Positions 40,589 to 50,109 are shown, counted from the first letter of the stretch. The stretch: 50,332 nucleotides of DNA from Verrucomicrobiales bacterium (GCA_016795385.1 JAEUHI010000024.1:1-50332); one strand, 5' to 3'. Numbers and translations are program-made. The notes: generated from the sequence alone by a model not told the origin.

Positions 40589-41027
40589 GGTTTAGCCGAT
40601 GGAGGAAAGTCGATTCAACGCACGATGCGAGCGGTTTCGTCGCGCAGGATCGATTCCAGGTGCCGGGAAAGCGTGGATCGGACGTTTCTTCATGACACGG
40701 ATCGTTCGTTTGGTCGGGAAGGCGCCCCGGGATTGCAAACCCGGAAGTGCCGTTGGTCAAGCATTCTCCTCCAGGGGGTGGGACATCCACAGGCGATCCG
40801 ACGCATTTTTTCGCCTTTTTTTCTTTCGAGGGCTTCGCGCCGGCTCTTTTGGCATTGGTGGCCGCGCATCGTCACGATCCGTCCAACCCTCGCCGAACGC
40901 TTGCCCGCGACATGAGTGTCCTGCCTCCTCAAGCGCTGTCGCGAGGAGAGGGGCCGTTCTCCGCGAATGTCGTATGGAGGGCGGAAACTCTAGTCCGCCG
41001 ATCGAGGGTCTGGTTTCCGTGGCAATC
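40589..41027. other. non-coding stretch, nothing assignable
   Basis: About 440 bases without a supportable gene. A short GAGTGTCCTGCCTCC at 40914-40928 resembles half of a palindrome arm in the element at 41236-41413. No promoter, terminator or RNA gene is convincing. Confidence 0.6.
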
Positions 41028-41169
41028 CGGTCAGGGAGGGATTGACTCCGCTGACGCTTTGGACGCTGCGCTTGCCCTTCGGGCACCTGACTCACAGGGG
41101 TCGGCCGTCTTTCTCCGGCCTCTGGCGTGGCCTCCGAATCGAACTGCAGTTCGAACCCGTCCTACCAAA

Positions 41170-41219
41170 TTTTGAGGCCCCGAGGGTCCAGCTACGCTTG
41201 AACCCTCGGGGCCTCAAAA
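41170..41219. terminator. tRNA-tail repeat hairpin A
   Basis: TTTTGAGGCCCCGAGGGT pairs with ACCCTCGGGGCCTCAAAA around a 14-base loop, with T and A runs at the two ends, so it could act as an intrinsic terminator on either strand. It is part of the tRNA-Ser tail repeat. Confidence 0.75.
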
Positions 41220-41235
41220 AACGGTCAGGGTGGGA

Positions 41236-41413
41236 TGGCAATGACTTAAGCCGCTCACTCGTTGGACTTGGCGGACAGGAGTGTCCGCCCTCCTTACGCG
41301 CTCGCGCGGAGAAGGACACCGCTGGAATGCCATAGCGAGTAAGGAAGGCAGGACACTCCTGTCCTGCGTCGGGCGTGGTCCGTTGGTCGAGAATCTCGCT
41401 TAAGTCAATGCCA
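41236..41413. mobile_element. MITE-like element with TGGCAATGACTTAAGC ends
   Basis: 178 bp bounded by inverted repeats TGGCAATGACTTAAGC (41236-41251) and GCTTAAGTCAATGCCA (41398-41413), 15 of 16 matching. Inside lie two perfect 8-bp-stem palindromes in inverted orientation, GGCGGACA-GGAG-TGTCCGCC (41270-41289) and GCAGGACA-CTCC-TGTCCTGC (41348-41367), with similar flanks. It interrupts the tRNA-tail repeat array. It could equally be called a BIME-like REP pair. Confidence 0.75.
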
Positions 41414-41558
41414 TTCCGGTCAGGGAGGGATTGACTCCGCTGACGCTTTGGACGCTGCGCTTGCCCTTCGGGCACCTGACTCACAGAGTTCGGCTGTCTT
41501 TCTCCGGCCTCTGGCGTGGCCTCCGAATCGAACTGTAGTTCGAACCCGTCCTACCAAA

Positions 41559-41608
41559 TTTAAAGGCCCCGAGGGTCCAGCTGCGCTTGGACCCTCGGGG
41601 CCTTTAAA
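41559..41608. terminator. tRNA-tail repeat hairpin B
   Basis: Perfect 20-bp stem TTTAAAGGCCCCGAGGGTCC / GGACCCTCGGGGCCTTTAAA with a 10-base loop. It differs from hairpins A and C by compensatory base pairs (GAGG/CCTC, AAGG/CCTT, AAAGG/CCTTT), which suggests selection for the fold. Confidence 0.78.
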
Positions 41609-41707
41609 AAACGGTCAGGGAGGGATTGATTCCGCTAACGTTCCATCTTTCTCCGCTCGCCGAGGCTCGCTGCGAATCGAACTGCAGTTCGAACCCGTCC
41701 TACCAAA

Positions 41708-41757
41708 TTTTAAGGCCCCGAGGGTCCAGCTACGCTTGAACCCTCGGGGCCTTAAAA
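41708..41757 (-). terminator. terminator of tRNA-Ser (hairpin C)
   Basis: Directly after the tRNA 3' end (minus strand: discriminator G then a T run), the hairpin AAGGCCCCGAGGGT / ACCCTCGGGGCCTT with A/T-rich flanks forms a stable structure. It is the most tRNA-proximal of the three hairpins and the likely terminator of the tRNA transcript. Confidence 0.75.
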
Positions 41758-41759
41758 AA

Positions 41760-41846
41760 CGGTCAGGGAGGGATTCGAACCCTCGGTACCCTCACGGGTA
41801 CGCTTCTTTAGCAAAGAAGTGCTTTCGACCACTCAGCCACCTAACC
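41760..41846 (-). tRNA. tRNA-Ser (anticodon GCU)
   Basis: 87 nt without encoded CCA. Acceptor arms GGTTAGG / CCTGACC pair fully (one G-T), discriminator G. Anticodon arm CTTCT-TTGCTAA-AGAAG gives anticodon GCU, reading AGC/AGU serine codons. The long variable arm GTACCC-GTGA-GGGTAC is the class II mark of tRNA-Ser, and the T arm GAGGG-TTCGAAT-CCCTC is perfect. CCA must be added enzymatically. The gene points its 3' end toward the accessory island, as expected if it served as an integration target. Confidence 0.97.
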
Positions 41847-41901
41847 TGGTCAACGTGATGTTGGTTTCCGACACACCTCCTTGCGGAAGGGACGGGCGGA
41901 A

Positions 41902-41930
41902 ACGATGCCTGTTACGGGGGCTATCGTCAA
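41902..41930 (-). promoter_or_regulatory. possible tRNA-Ser promoter
   Basis: On the minus strand TTGACG (41925-41930) is followed, 17 bases later, by CATCGT (41902-41907), a weak -10 candidate about 56 bases before the tRNA. The -35 is good and the -10 poor, so confidence is low. Confidence 0.3.
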
Positions 41931-41956
41931 TTGCTTTTGTCAGGCATCGTGCAATT

Positions 41957-42286
41957 TCAGGCGCTGGCGTGATCGAGCGGGGTGAGGGAGACGGAGACGA
42001 AGCCGTCCTTTTCCTCGACGGGGTAGGCGGTGATGCTCTCGCAGGCCGGACCAGAAAGGACCCGGCCGGTGGCGAGCTCGAACTCGGCGTAATGCCAGGG
42101 GCAGGCGATGCAGCCGTTTTCGACCGGACCGAGGGCGATGGGGGCGTTGGCGTGGGGACAGCGGTCTTCGAGGGCGTAGACCACGCCACCGTGGCGGATC
42201 AAGGCGAGGCGCTGGCCCTCGAGGGTATAGGGACGGCCCTTGCCTTCTTCCAGGTCTTCGGATCGGGCGATTTCGTGAAAAGTCAT
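41957..42286 (-). CDS. Rieske [2Fe-2S] ferredoxin-type protein (NirD-like)
   Basis: 109 residues. The 2Fe-2S motifs are complete: CPHANAP (CxH) and CPWHYAEF (CxxH), separated by 17 residues (IALGPVENGCIA between them). The rest matches small Rieske proteins such as the NirD subunit of nitrite reductase or dioxygenase ferredoxins, which pass electrons. No catalytic partner is next to it. The start codon lies two bases from a 364-bp heptanucleotide array that fills its whole upstream region, so it has no ordinary Shine-Dalgarno: the minus strand there reads CCGCCTACCC-ATG. Expression must use a promoter within or beyond the array. Confidence 0.93.
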   Translation of the reverse strand: MTFHEIARSEDLEEGKGRPYTLEGQRLALIRHGGVVYALEDRCPHANAPIALGPVENGCIACPWHYAEFELATGRVLSGPACESITAYPVEEKDGFVSVSLTPLDHASA

Positions 42287-42287
42287 G

Positions 42288-42651
<364 letters not shown>

Positions 42652-42726
42652 CCTTTGGGAACGGTTTACGAAATGCGAGCTGAAATTGACGTCAAAGGTA
42701 GGGATTTTTGGGCTTACCTTCGATGG

Positions 42727-43132
42727 CTTCCGTCTTCCGTCTTCCGACCTCCGACCTCCGACCTCCGACCTCCGACTTCCGTCCTCCGACTTCCGACCTC
42801 CGACCTCCGACCTCCGACCTCCGACCTCCGACCTCCGACCTCCGACTTCCGTCCTCCGACTGCCGACTTCCGACCTCCGACTTCCGTCCTCCGACTTCCG
42901 ACCTCCGACTTCCGACCTCCGACCTCCGACCTCCGACCTCCGACCTCCGACCTCCGACCTCCGACCTCCGACCTCCGACCTCCGACTTCCGACTTCCGAC
43001 TTCCGACTTCCGACTTCCGACTTCCGACTTCCGACTTCCGACTTCCGACTTCCGACTTCCGACTTCCGACCTCCGACCTCCGACTTCTGACTTCTGACCT
43101 CTTACTTCCGACTGCCGACTGCCGACTGCCGA
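42727..43132. repeat. heptad array 3 (CCTCCGA / CTTCCGA, 58 units)
   Basis: Exactly 406 bp = 58 x 7. Units are CCTCCGA and CTTCCGA, with a few CTTCCGT at the left and CTGCCGA at the right. Read on the minus strand the unit is GGTCGGA-like (GGTCGGAGGTCGGA), the same GGTNGG core as arrays 1, 2 and 4 in opposite orientation. Being seven bases long, the array has no stop codon in any frame and produces false reading frames on both strands. The 75 bp between arrays 2 and 3 has nothing notable. Confidence 0.92.
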
Positions 43133-43140
43133 CAAAAACA

Positions 43141-43992
43141 TCAGTGAAACCCCAACTCCGACCGCAGTTCCCGCGCGCTCATTCCTCCCTCACGCAAACT
43201 CTTCAGGGTCGCGGCGCGGTCGCGTTTGGCGAGGCGGTTGCCGCTGGGATCGGTAAGGAGAGCATGGTGGTGGTAGGTGGGCTTTGGGAGATCGAGGAGG
43301 GCTTGGAGGACGCGGTGGAGATGGGTGGCCTCGAAAAGATCGACCCCGCGGACGATGTCGGTGACGCCCTGGAGTCCATCATCGACGACGACAGCGAGGT
43401 GGTAGCTGGTGCCGATGTCTTTGCGGACGAGCACGGCATCGCCGAGGAGTTCGGGTCGGGCGGGTTGGGGGCCGTGAAAGGTGTCGTGCCAGGTGAGGTC
43501 GGGTCCGGCGAGGGAAAGGGCCTTTTCGAGATCGAGGCGGAGGGCGTGGGGCGTGCCGGCGGCGATCCGGGCGTGGCGATCGTCTTCAGAGAGGCGGCGA
43601 CAGGTGCCGGGATAAAGGGGGCCTTCGCTGCCGTGGGGCGCGTGACCGGCCCGCTCGATCTCGCGCTGGATGTCGGTGCGGGTGCAAAAGCAGGGATAAA
43701 GCAGACCCCGGGCCGCGAGCCGGTCGGCGGCGGTGGTGAAGTCGTCGCGGTGTTCGCTCTGGAAACGAACGGGGGTTTCCCACTCGATCCCGAGCCAGGC
43801 GAGGTCTTCAAAGATCTGTTCGGCGTTTTCGCGTGTGCAGCGGGTGGGGTCGATGTCCTCGATGCGCAAGAGAAAGCGGCCTCCCGAGCGCCTCGCGAGA
43901 TCCAACGCGGTCAAGGCGGAGAAGGCGTGGCCTTTGTGCAATTGACCGGTCGGGCTAGGCGCGAAGCGGGTGGTGAGTGGGGCACGGGCCAT
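43141..43992 (-). CDS. gluQ: glutamyl-Q tRNA(Asp) synthetase
   Basis: 283 residues. The N-terminus TTRFAPSPTGQLHKGHAFSA carries the HIGH-like motif (HKGH) and LLRIEDIDPTR follows, as in glutamyl-tRNA synthetases. The KMSKS-like loop is NRLAKRDRA near the C-terminus. The protein is truncated relative to GluRS (no anticodon-binding domain), which is the definition of GluQRS: it glutamylates queuosine at position 34 of tRNA-Asp. The four-Cys zinc site is partly visible (CFCTRTD, PGTCRR). Heptad arrays lie 9 bases after its stop (array 3) and 45 bases before its start (array 4), so the gene is bracketed by repeats. Confidence 0.95.
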   Translation of the reverse strand: MARAPLTTRFAPSPTGQLHKGHAFSALTALDLARRSGGRFLLRIEDIDPTRCTRENAEQIFEDLAWLGIEWETPVRFQSEHRDDFTTAADRLAARGLLYPCFCTRTDIQREIERAGHAPHGSEGPLYPGTCRRLSEDDRHARIAAGTPHALRLDLEKALSLAGPDLTWHDTFHGPQPARPELLGDAVLVRKDIGTSYHLAVVVDDGLQGVTDIVRGVDLFEATHLHRVLQALLDLPKPTYHHHALLTDPSGNRLAKRDRAATLKSLREGGMSARELRSELGFH

Positions 43993-44036
43993 GAGTCATG
44001 GGTGGATTGTAGCCAGGAGCGCGAGCGAGTGGAGGC

Positions 44037-44196
<160 letters not shown>

Positions 44197-44346
44197 GAGA
44201 GCGGGCGGTGAAACGAGGAGCGGGAGTGGGAGTAGGAAGACGAAGATTGAACACGTTTGCGCCTTGGCAATCTACCGTCAATCGGCCTGCGGTCTGCGAC
44301 GTAACATCGTTGACCCGGAAGCCCGGCCCGTTCAGATTTTCCACCC

Positions 44347-47300
44347 ATGACCCCGTCCCGTTCCATTCTTCCATCCAAGAGGGTATTGTCCTTCACTGCA
44401 CCCTGTTTGCTCCTGGCCGGTCTTGTGCTGGTGGCGCAGGACGCCGCGAAACCCGATGCGGCGGCGAATCCGGCGGAGGCGGCGAAAGCGGAGGCGGCTT
44501 TGCTGTCGGAGACCCGGCAGCTTACTTTCGAGGGATTGCGGGCCGGGGAAGGTTATTTCTCGGCGGACGGAACGAAGATGGTCTTCCAAAGCGAGCGGGA
44601 GGAAGGCAATCCTTTCTACCAGATCTACCTGCTCGACCTCGAGACGGGCGACACGGAGCGGATCTCTCCGGGCAAGGGCAAGACGACCTGTGCCTGGATC
44701 CATCCGGATGGAAAACGGGTGATGTTCGCCTCGACCCACGAGAATCCCGAGATCGAGGCCCAGCAAAAGGCGGAATACGCGGAGCGCGAGTCGGGCACGG
44801 CGCGGAAGTATTCGTGGGACTACGACGCGGAGTTCGACATCTACGAGACGGTGCCGGGCTCGGGCGAATTCAAGAACCTGACGAAGACGGAAGGCTATGA
44901 CGCGGAGGGAGCGTGGTCGCCGGACGGGAAGAAGCTGGTCTTTGCGTCGAACCGGCAGGCCTACGACGGCTCGATGAGCGAGGAGGACACGAAGGCCTTC
45001 AAGCTCGACAAGAAATTCCCGATGGAGATCTACCTCTCCGACGCGGACGGGTCGAACGTGGAGCGGCTCACGACGGCCGATGGTTATGACGGGGGACCGT
45101 TTTTCAGCGCGGATGGCAAGGAAATCTGCTGGCGGCGTTTCGACCGCAAGGGCCTTGTCGCGGAGATCTTCGCGATGAATCTGGCGGACCGGAAGGAGCG
45201 CCAGCTCACGAAACTCGGCGCGATGTCATGGGCGCCGTATTTTCACCCGAGCGGAGAGTATCTGATCTTCGCGACGAACAAACACGGATTCGACAACTTC
45301 GAGCTCTACCTCGTGGACGCGAAGGGCGAAAAGGAGCCGGTGCGGGTGACGCACACGACGGGTTTCGACGGACTGCCCGTTTTTTCGCCGGATGGGAAAA
45401 CGCTCTCGTGGACGAGCAACCGCACGCCCTCGAAGCAGTCGCAGATTTTCCTCGCGTCGTGGAATCACGAGGCGGCGCTGGCCATGCTGGAAAAGAGCGG
45501 CAAGGCTCCGGCGGCGACGACTTCGGCAGAGCCTGACAAAACCACCCAAACGGCTCCGGCCGCGACGTTTGAAACAAAGCCGGCGATCGACGTGGCGGAT
45601 CTGCGGGCGCATCTCGAGTATCTCGCTTCGCCGGAACTGGGCGGACGTCTCACCGGCACGCCGGGCGAGATCGCGGCGACGGAGCATGTGGCGCGGCATT
45701 TCAAAAAGTGGGGGCTCGAGCCGGGTGGTGACGACGGGACCTATTTTCAGAAGTTCCAGTTCACCGCCGGGGTGGCGGTGGGCAAGGACAACGCGATGAC
45801 CCTGAATCTCGGCGGCGAGACGCTGAAGCCGGCGGTGGACAAGGACTGGCGTCCGGTTTCCTTCGCGAAGAACGGGACCCTCGAGGATTCGGGGATCGTC
45901 TTTGCGGGCTACGGGCTGGAGATTCCGGATGGCAAGGGGGGCGAATCCTACACGAGCTATTTCCACCTCGATGTGAAGGGCAAGTGGGTGATGGTGCTCC
46001 GCTACGTGCCCGAGGACGTGCCGAAGGAGCAGCGCGAGGAGATGCAGCGCTATTCGCGCCTCCGCCACAAGGCGACGCTGGCGCGCCGGAAATTCGCCGC
46101 GGGGATCATCTATGTGACGGGTCCGGAGACGGAGGTGAGGGAGGAGCTGGTGCCGATGGAGTTCGACGCCTCGAACGCGGATTCCGGACTGCCGGCCATC
46201 AGCATCTCGACCGAGCTCGCGAAAAAGCTCGTCGCGGCGGCGGGCAAGGACCTCACCGAAATCCAGAAGTCGCTCGACAAGGGGGAGATGATCCAGGGCT
46301 TCGACATCCCCGACGCGAAGCTGACGACGACGATCGACGTCGACCAGGAAACGCGGACGGGCCGCAATGTCATTGGCATTCTCTCGGCGGGTCAGACGGG
46401 GCCGCATCCGAATCCCGCGGTGATGGTGGGGGCGCACATCGATCACCTCGGTGACGAGGCGGGGGCGGGTTCGCTCGCACGCGAGGACGAGCGCGGCCAG
46501 ACGCACCGCGGTGCCGACGACAACGCCTCGGGTGTCTCGGGCCTGCTCGAGATCGCGGAGTATCTCGCCGACCAGCGGAAGCAGGGCAAACTCGACCTGC
46601 AGCGTGACGTCGTCTTCGCGGCCTGGTCGGGCGAGGAGATCGGCCTGCTCGGATCTTCGCACTTTGTCAGGAAATTGGCGAAGGACGCGCTCGGCGATGA
46701 AAATGCTCCCCTCGGTCTGCTCCTTTCCTCGTATCTGAACATGGACATGATCGGGCGTCTGCGGGAATCGCTCGTGCTGCAGGGGATCGGCTCGAGCGAA
46801 TACTGGAAGGGGGCGATCGAGAGCCGCAATGCGCCGATCGGCCTGCCCATCACGATCCAGAGCGACACCTACCTGCCGACCGATGCGACGCCCTTCTACC
46901 TCCGCGAGGTGCCGATCCTGAGCGCCTTCACCGGGGCGCACGAGGATTACCATTCGCCGCGTGACACGCCCGACAAGATCAACTACGAGGGCGCGACGAA
47001 AATCGCGAAGCTGATGGGCCTGATCACCCGCGGTCTCGCGATCGACTCGAACGCGCCACGGTATGTGAAGGTCGATCCGCCGAAGAACCAGGGTGCGCGC
47101 GGCTTCCGCGTGTATCTCGGCACGATCCCCGACTACAGCCAGGGTGATGTGAAAGGCGTGAAACTCAGCGGCGTGGCCGACAAGGGGCCCGCCGGTGTCG
47201 CTGGGGTGAAGGGTGGCGACGTCATCACCGGTCTCGGCGACAAGAAGATCCTCAACATCTACGACTACACCGAGGCGATGGCGGACCTGAAGGTCGGCGA

Positions 47301-47373
47301 AGAGACGACGATCACGGTGAAGCGGGGCGAGGAGGAGATGACGCTGAAGCTGACGCCGGCCTCGCGGGATTGA
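44347..47373 (+). CDS. exported TolB-like / PA-domain / M28 peptidase / PDZ protein
   Basis: 1008 residues. The N-terminus (SILPSKRVLSFTAPCLLLAG then LVLVAQ) is a signal peptide. About residues 60-390 are TolB/WD40-like beta-propeller repeats (GYFSADGTKMVFQSER, GAWSPDGKKLVFASNRQ, PVFSPDGKTLSWTSNR). An M28 zinc aminopeptidase follows, with a PA-like insert: GAHIDHLG from about His697, GADDNASG, WSGEEIGLLGS, LNMDMIGR and EDYHSPRDT supply the two-zinc ligands and catalytic Glu. The C-terminal PDZ domain (VADKGPAGVAGVKGGDVITG) binds substrate or partner tails. It should trim peptides outside the cytoplasm. Confidence 0.93.
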   Translation: MTPSRSILPSKRVLSFTAPCLLLAGLVLVAQDAAKPDAAANPAEAAKAEAALLSETRQLTFEGLRAGEGYFSADGTKMVFQSEREEGNPFYQIYLLDLETGDTERISPGKGKTTCAWIHPDGKRVMFASTHENPEIEAQQKAEYAERESGTARKYSWDYDAEFDIYETVPGSGEFKNLTKTEGYDAEGAWSPDGKKLVFASNRQAYDGSMSEEDTKAFKLDKKFPMEIYLSDADGSNVERLTTADGYDGGPFFSADGKEICWRRFDRKGLVAEIFAMNLADRKERQLTKLGAMSWAPYFHPSGEYLIFATNKHGFDNFELYLVDAKGEKEPVRVTHTTGFDGLPVFSPDGKTLSWTSNRTPSKQSQIFLASWNHEAALAMLEKSGKAPAATTSAEPDKTTQTAPAATFETKPAIDVADLRAHLEYLASPELGGRLTGTPGEIAATEHVARHFKKWGLEPGGDDGTYFQKFQFTAGVAVGKDNAMTLNLGGETLKPAVDKDWRPVSFAKNGTLEDSGIVFAGYGLEIPDGKGGESYTSYFHLDVKGKWVMVLRYVPEDVPKEQREEMQRYSRLRHKATLARRKFAAGIIYVTGPETEVREELVPMEFDASNADSGLPAISISTELAKKLVAAAGKDLTEIQKSLDKGEMIQGFDIPDAKLTTTIDVDQETRTGRNVIGILSAGQTGPHPNPAVMVGAHIDHLGDEAGAGSLAREDERGQTHRGADDNASGVSGLLEIAEYLADQRKQGKLDLQRDVVFAAWSGEEIGLLGSSHFVRKLAKDALGDENAPLGLLLSSYLNMDMIGRLRESLVLQGIGSSEYWKGAIESRNAPIGLPITIQSDTYLPTDATPFYLREVPILSAFTGAHEDYHSPRDTPDKINYEGATKIAKLMGLITRGLAIDSNAPRYVKVDPPKNQGARGFRVYLGTIPDYSQGDVKGVKLSGVADKGPAGVAGVKGGDVITGLGDKKILNIYDYTEAMADLKVGEETTITVKRGEEEMTLKLTPASRD

Positions 47374-47535
47374 TCCGAGGGGTTCGGCAAACATGATCGG
47401 TTTCCTGCGTCCCTTCGGACCCGAATCGGTCGTTTTTTGCTGGAAATTCTAGGCTTGCGCAGGGTCCCTGGTTGCTGCTAAGGTCGGGATTCGGGTCCGC
47501 GAAAGGCGCAACTCACTCGGATTCTGGTTTTTAAC

Positions 47536-50109
47536 GTGTCAAATTCCCTCCAGAGCGCGGTTTTGCCGCGAATGCTTTTCCCGTGTCTCGTCGCGGTCGC
47601 GCTTCATGCTGCGAGCGTGCCTCGAGTGATGGCCGATGGGAACGGCGTGCCCGGGGGCGTCGCGGGAATGGCTGCGGCGGAGGCTCAGAAGCGTCAGGGC
47701 CAGGTCGAGGCGGCGCAGACCCTCTTCACCGCGGGTTCGAAGGCTTATGCCGACCAGTCCTACGCGGAAGCGATGGATTATTTCAAGGCCGCCTTCGAGA
47801 CGGTCCCGGACGTGCCAGCGGTGGCGGAGCAGCGTCGGATTTTCTTCAAGCGCTATCAGGCGGCCTCGCTTCGGCACGCTGAGATCCTCGCCGCCGAGGC
47901 CAAGTGGGCCGAGAGCGAAAAGACGCTGGCCGATGTCGTGGCTCTCGCCGAATCCCGCCGCGTGCCGGCCGGGGAGATCGATCCGGCGTTGCGGAAGATG
48001 TTGAAGGATCTCGAAGGGCGGGACGACCGCTACAATTTCGCGTTATCGCCGCGGCATCTGCGCGACATCAATCAGGTCGAGGCCAAACTCATTCTCGCCA
48101 AAGGGTATCTTGAATTGGGCGACTACGACCGCGCCGAGCGCTCCTACCACGAGGTTCTCAACGTGGACCGCTTCAGCACCGCGGCCCGCCGGGGGCTCGA
48201 GGAAGTGGAGCGTTTCCGGATGAATTATTATGACGCCGCCTACGATCACACCCGGTCGAAGCGGCTCGCGGAAGTCGCCGCGGGATGGGAGTCGCCGGTG
48301 TCGCCCGTCCTCGGCAGCGAAGAGGTGACCCTGAATGGCGATGGAGTGGTGATGGGGGGCAACGCCGTGCTGGATCAGAAGTTGAAGGAAATCATCATCC
48401 CCACCCTCGAATTCAGTGATTCGCGCCTTGCGGAAGTGATTGAGTTCCTCGGATTGAAAGCGCAGGAGCTGGATACGCTTGAGACCGATCCCACCAAACG
48501 CGGGGTGAACTTTGTGATCGATTCGGGAGCTCCCGGCGGGGAGGATCCCGGGCAACGGACCCTCTCGGTGCGCCTCGCCAACGTCCCGCTGGGCGTCGCT
48601 CTCAAATACGCGGTGCAGCAGGTGGGGATGACCTACCGCACCGACAACTTCGCCGTTCGCATCATACCACCTTCGAGCGCGGCCGATGGCACGCTGCAGG
48701 TGCGTCGTTGGGTCGTGCCTCCGGGCTTTCTCTCCGGAGCCGGCGCTGATGCGGCGGCAGGCGCGGCCGCTCCCGATGATCCCTTCGCGAATCCGGCGCC
48801 CGAGGGCGGAGCCACTCTCGTGAAGCGCATCAGCGCACAGGAATTTCTCACGTCCCGCGGGGTTCAATTCGGGGCAGGCGCGAACGCAAACTACGTGGCG
48901 GCGACGAACTCGCTCATCGTGAAGAACACGGACGAGCAGCTACAGGTCGTCGAAGAGATCGTGCAGTCGGCCAAGGACTCGGGAGCCAAGAACGTCGAGA
49001 TCCACGTGCGGATGGTTTCGGTCGAGGCCAATCAACTGAAACAGCTCGGTCTCGATTTCCTGCTGGGGGCGGGCAACATCGACAGCTCGGCGAGGGCCTT
49101 TTTTGCGGGCGGCACGACCGGAAACACCAATGTGCCGGTGAGCGGCGCGGATTTTCCCTTCGTGGGACCCGGAGGTCCCGTGGGCACCTTCCCGGTCAGC
49201 AGTGGTCTGCGCATGGGGGATCTCAATTCCGGCCAGAGCATCGACGATGTCATCAACCGGGGATCTCCCGATCCGGTCGGGGCCAAGATACCGGGAATCT
49301 TCTCCGTGGCCGGCGTTTTCACCGATCCTCAGTTCCAGATGGTGCTCCGGGCCTTGAGCCAGATGAAGGGATCCGACATGCTCAGCGACGCCCACGTCGT
49401 GACGCGCCCGGGCCAGCTCGCCAAGATCGAGCAGGTGCGGGAATTCATTTATCCCACCGAGTACGATCCGCCGGAGATTCCGAACAGCTTCGGGGTGGTG
49501 CAAATCGGCAATACCCAGATCACCTTCCTGGACCAGGATCCCATCTTCCCCGCCACTCCCGCCACTCCGACCGCCTTTGAGACTCGTCGTCTCGGCAAGT
49601 CGATCGAGGTCGAGCCAACCGTCGCCTCGGACAACAAGACGATCAGCTTGAACGTCTTGATGGACTTCACGGATTTCTCCGGCTTTATCAACTACGGCAC
49701 CCCCATCACGAACAGCGCCTTCCTCATCAACGGCCAGCCCTCGGTGGTGACCCCGAATGAAATCCTCATGCCGGTCTTCGATGCCATCAAGGAAACAACA
49801 AGTGTCACGATCTGGGATGGACAGACCGTGGCGATCGGCGGTTTCCATGGTGAGTCGATCACCGCGGTCGAAGACAAGATTCCCTACCTGGGCGATCTCC
49901 CCGTGCTGGGGCGTGCCTTCAAATCGGAAGGGACGCAGTCGACCAAACGGGCTCTGACGATTTTCGTGACGGTGCGCCTCGTCGATCCGGGGGGCAATCC
50001 CATCAACGCACCGGTCGAGGAGGAGACCCCCGAACTGATGACGCGTCGGGACACCCTGACTCCCCCGGTCTTCGCACCGGGGCCGCCGCCGGTCTATCCG
50101 GCGAAGTGA
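47536..50109 (+). CDS. Amuc_1098-type type IV pilus secretin
   Basis: 857 residues from a GTG at 47536. An N-terminal signal/hydrophobic stretch (MLFPCLVAVALHAASVP) is followed by TPR-like helical repeats (AQTLFTAGSKAYADQSYAEA, AKLILAKGYLELGDYDRAER) at about 45-230, then secretin N-domain-like repeats (LIVKNTDEQLQVVEEIVQSA, KNVEIHVRMVSVEANQLKQL) and the secretin core (IWDGQTVAIGGFHGESITAV, DKIPYLGDLPVLGRAFKSEG). This is the outer-membrane channel for the type IV pilus in the PVC group. It is the last complete gene of the window; the rest of the pilus operon probably lies to the right. Confidence 0.92.
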   Translation: MSNSLQSAVLPRMLFPCLVAVALHAASVPRVMADGNGVPGGVAGMAAAEAQKRQGQVEAAQTLFTAGSKAYADQSYAEAMDYFKAAFETVPDVPAVAEQRRIFFKRYQAASLRHAEILAAEAKWAESEKTLADVVALAESRRVPAGEIDPALRKMLKDLEGRDDRYNFALSPRHLRDINQVEAKLILAKGYLELGDYDRAERSYHEVLNVDRFSTAARRGLEEVERFRMNYYDAAYDHTRSKRLAEVAAGWESPVSPVLGSEEVTLNGDGVVMGGNAVLDQKLKEIIIPTLEFSDSRLAEVIEFLGLKAQELDTLETDPTKRGVNFVIDSGAPGGEDPGQRTLSVRLANVPLGVALKYAVQQVGMTYRTDNFAVRIIPPSSAADGTLQVRRWVVPPGFLSGAGADAAAGAAAPDDPFANPAPEGGATLVKRISAQEFLTSRGVQFGAGANANYVAATNSLIVKNTDEQLQVVEEIVQSAKDSGAKNVEIHVRMVSVEANQLKQLGLDFLLGAGNIDSSARAFFAGGTTGNTNVPVSGADFPFVGPGGPVGTFPVSSGLRMGDLNSGQSIDDVINRGSPDPVGAKIPGIFSVAGVFTDPQFQMVLRALSQMKGSDMLSDAHVVTRPGQLAKIEQVREFIYPTEYDPPEIPNSFGVVQIGNTQITFLDQDPIFPATPATPTAFETRRLGKSIEVEPTVASDNKTISLNVLMDFTDFSGFINYGTPITNSAFLINGQPSVVTPNEILMPVFDAIKETTSVTIWDGQTVAIGGFHGESITAVEDKIPYLGDLPVLGRAFKSEGTQSTKRALTIFVTVRLVDPGGNPINAPVEEETPELMTRRDTLTPPVFAPGPPPVYPAK

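Larger units (their letters stand above)
41028..41760. repeat. tandem array of tRNA-Ser 3'-tail repeats (rtT-like)
   Basis: Three related units lie 3' of tRNA-Ser(GCU): 41028-41220 (193 bp), 41416-41610 (195 bp) and 41611-41760 (150 bp). The end of the tRNA, CGGTCAGGGAGGGAT on the plus strand, recurs at 41028, 41222 (one change), 41416 and 41612 in addition to the tRNA itself. Each unit also carries a TTCGAACCCG T-arm-like segment and a long GC-rich hairpin with A/T flanks. A MITE-like element interrupts between the first and second units. Confidence 0.9.

Noticed and set aside
41760..41846. Integrase-defined attachment site at tRNA-Ser
   Set aside because: No integrase gene or second tRNA-Ser end at the far side of the island was found in the window, so integration at this tRNA is only suggested, not called as an att site.
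45226..47394. 722-residue minus-strand frame opposite the TolB/M28 protease
   Set aside because: Antisense shadow of a GC-rich gene: composition is Arg/Leu/His-rich without domains, while the plus frame has clear catalytic motifs.
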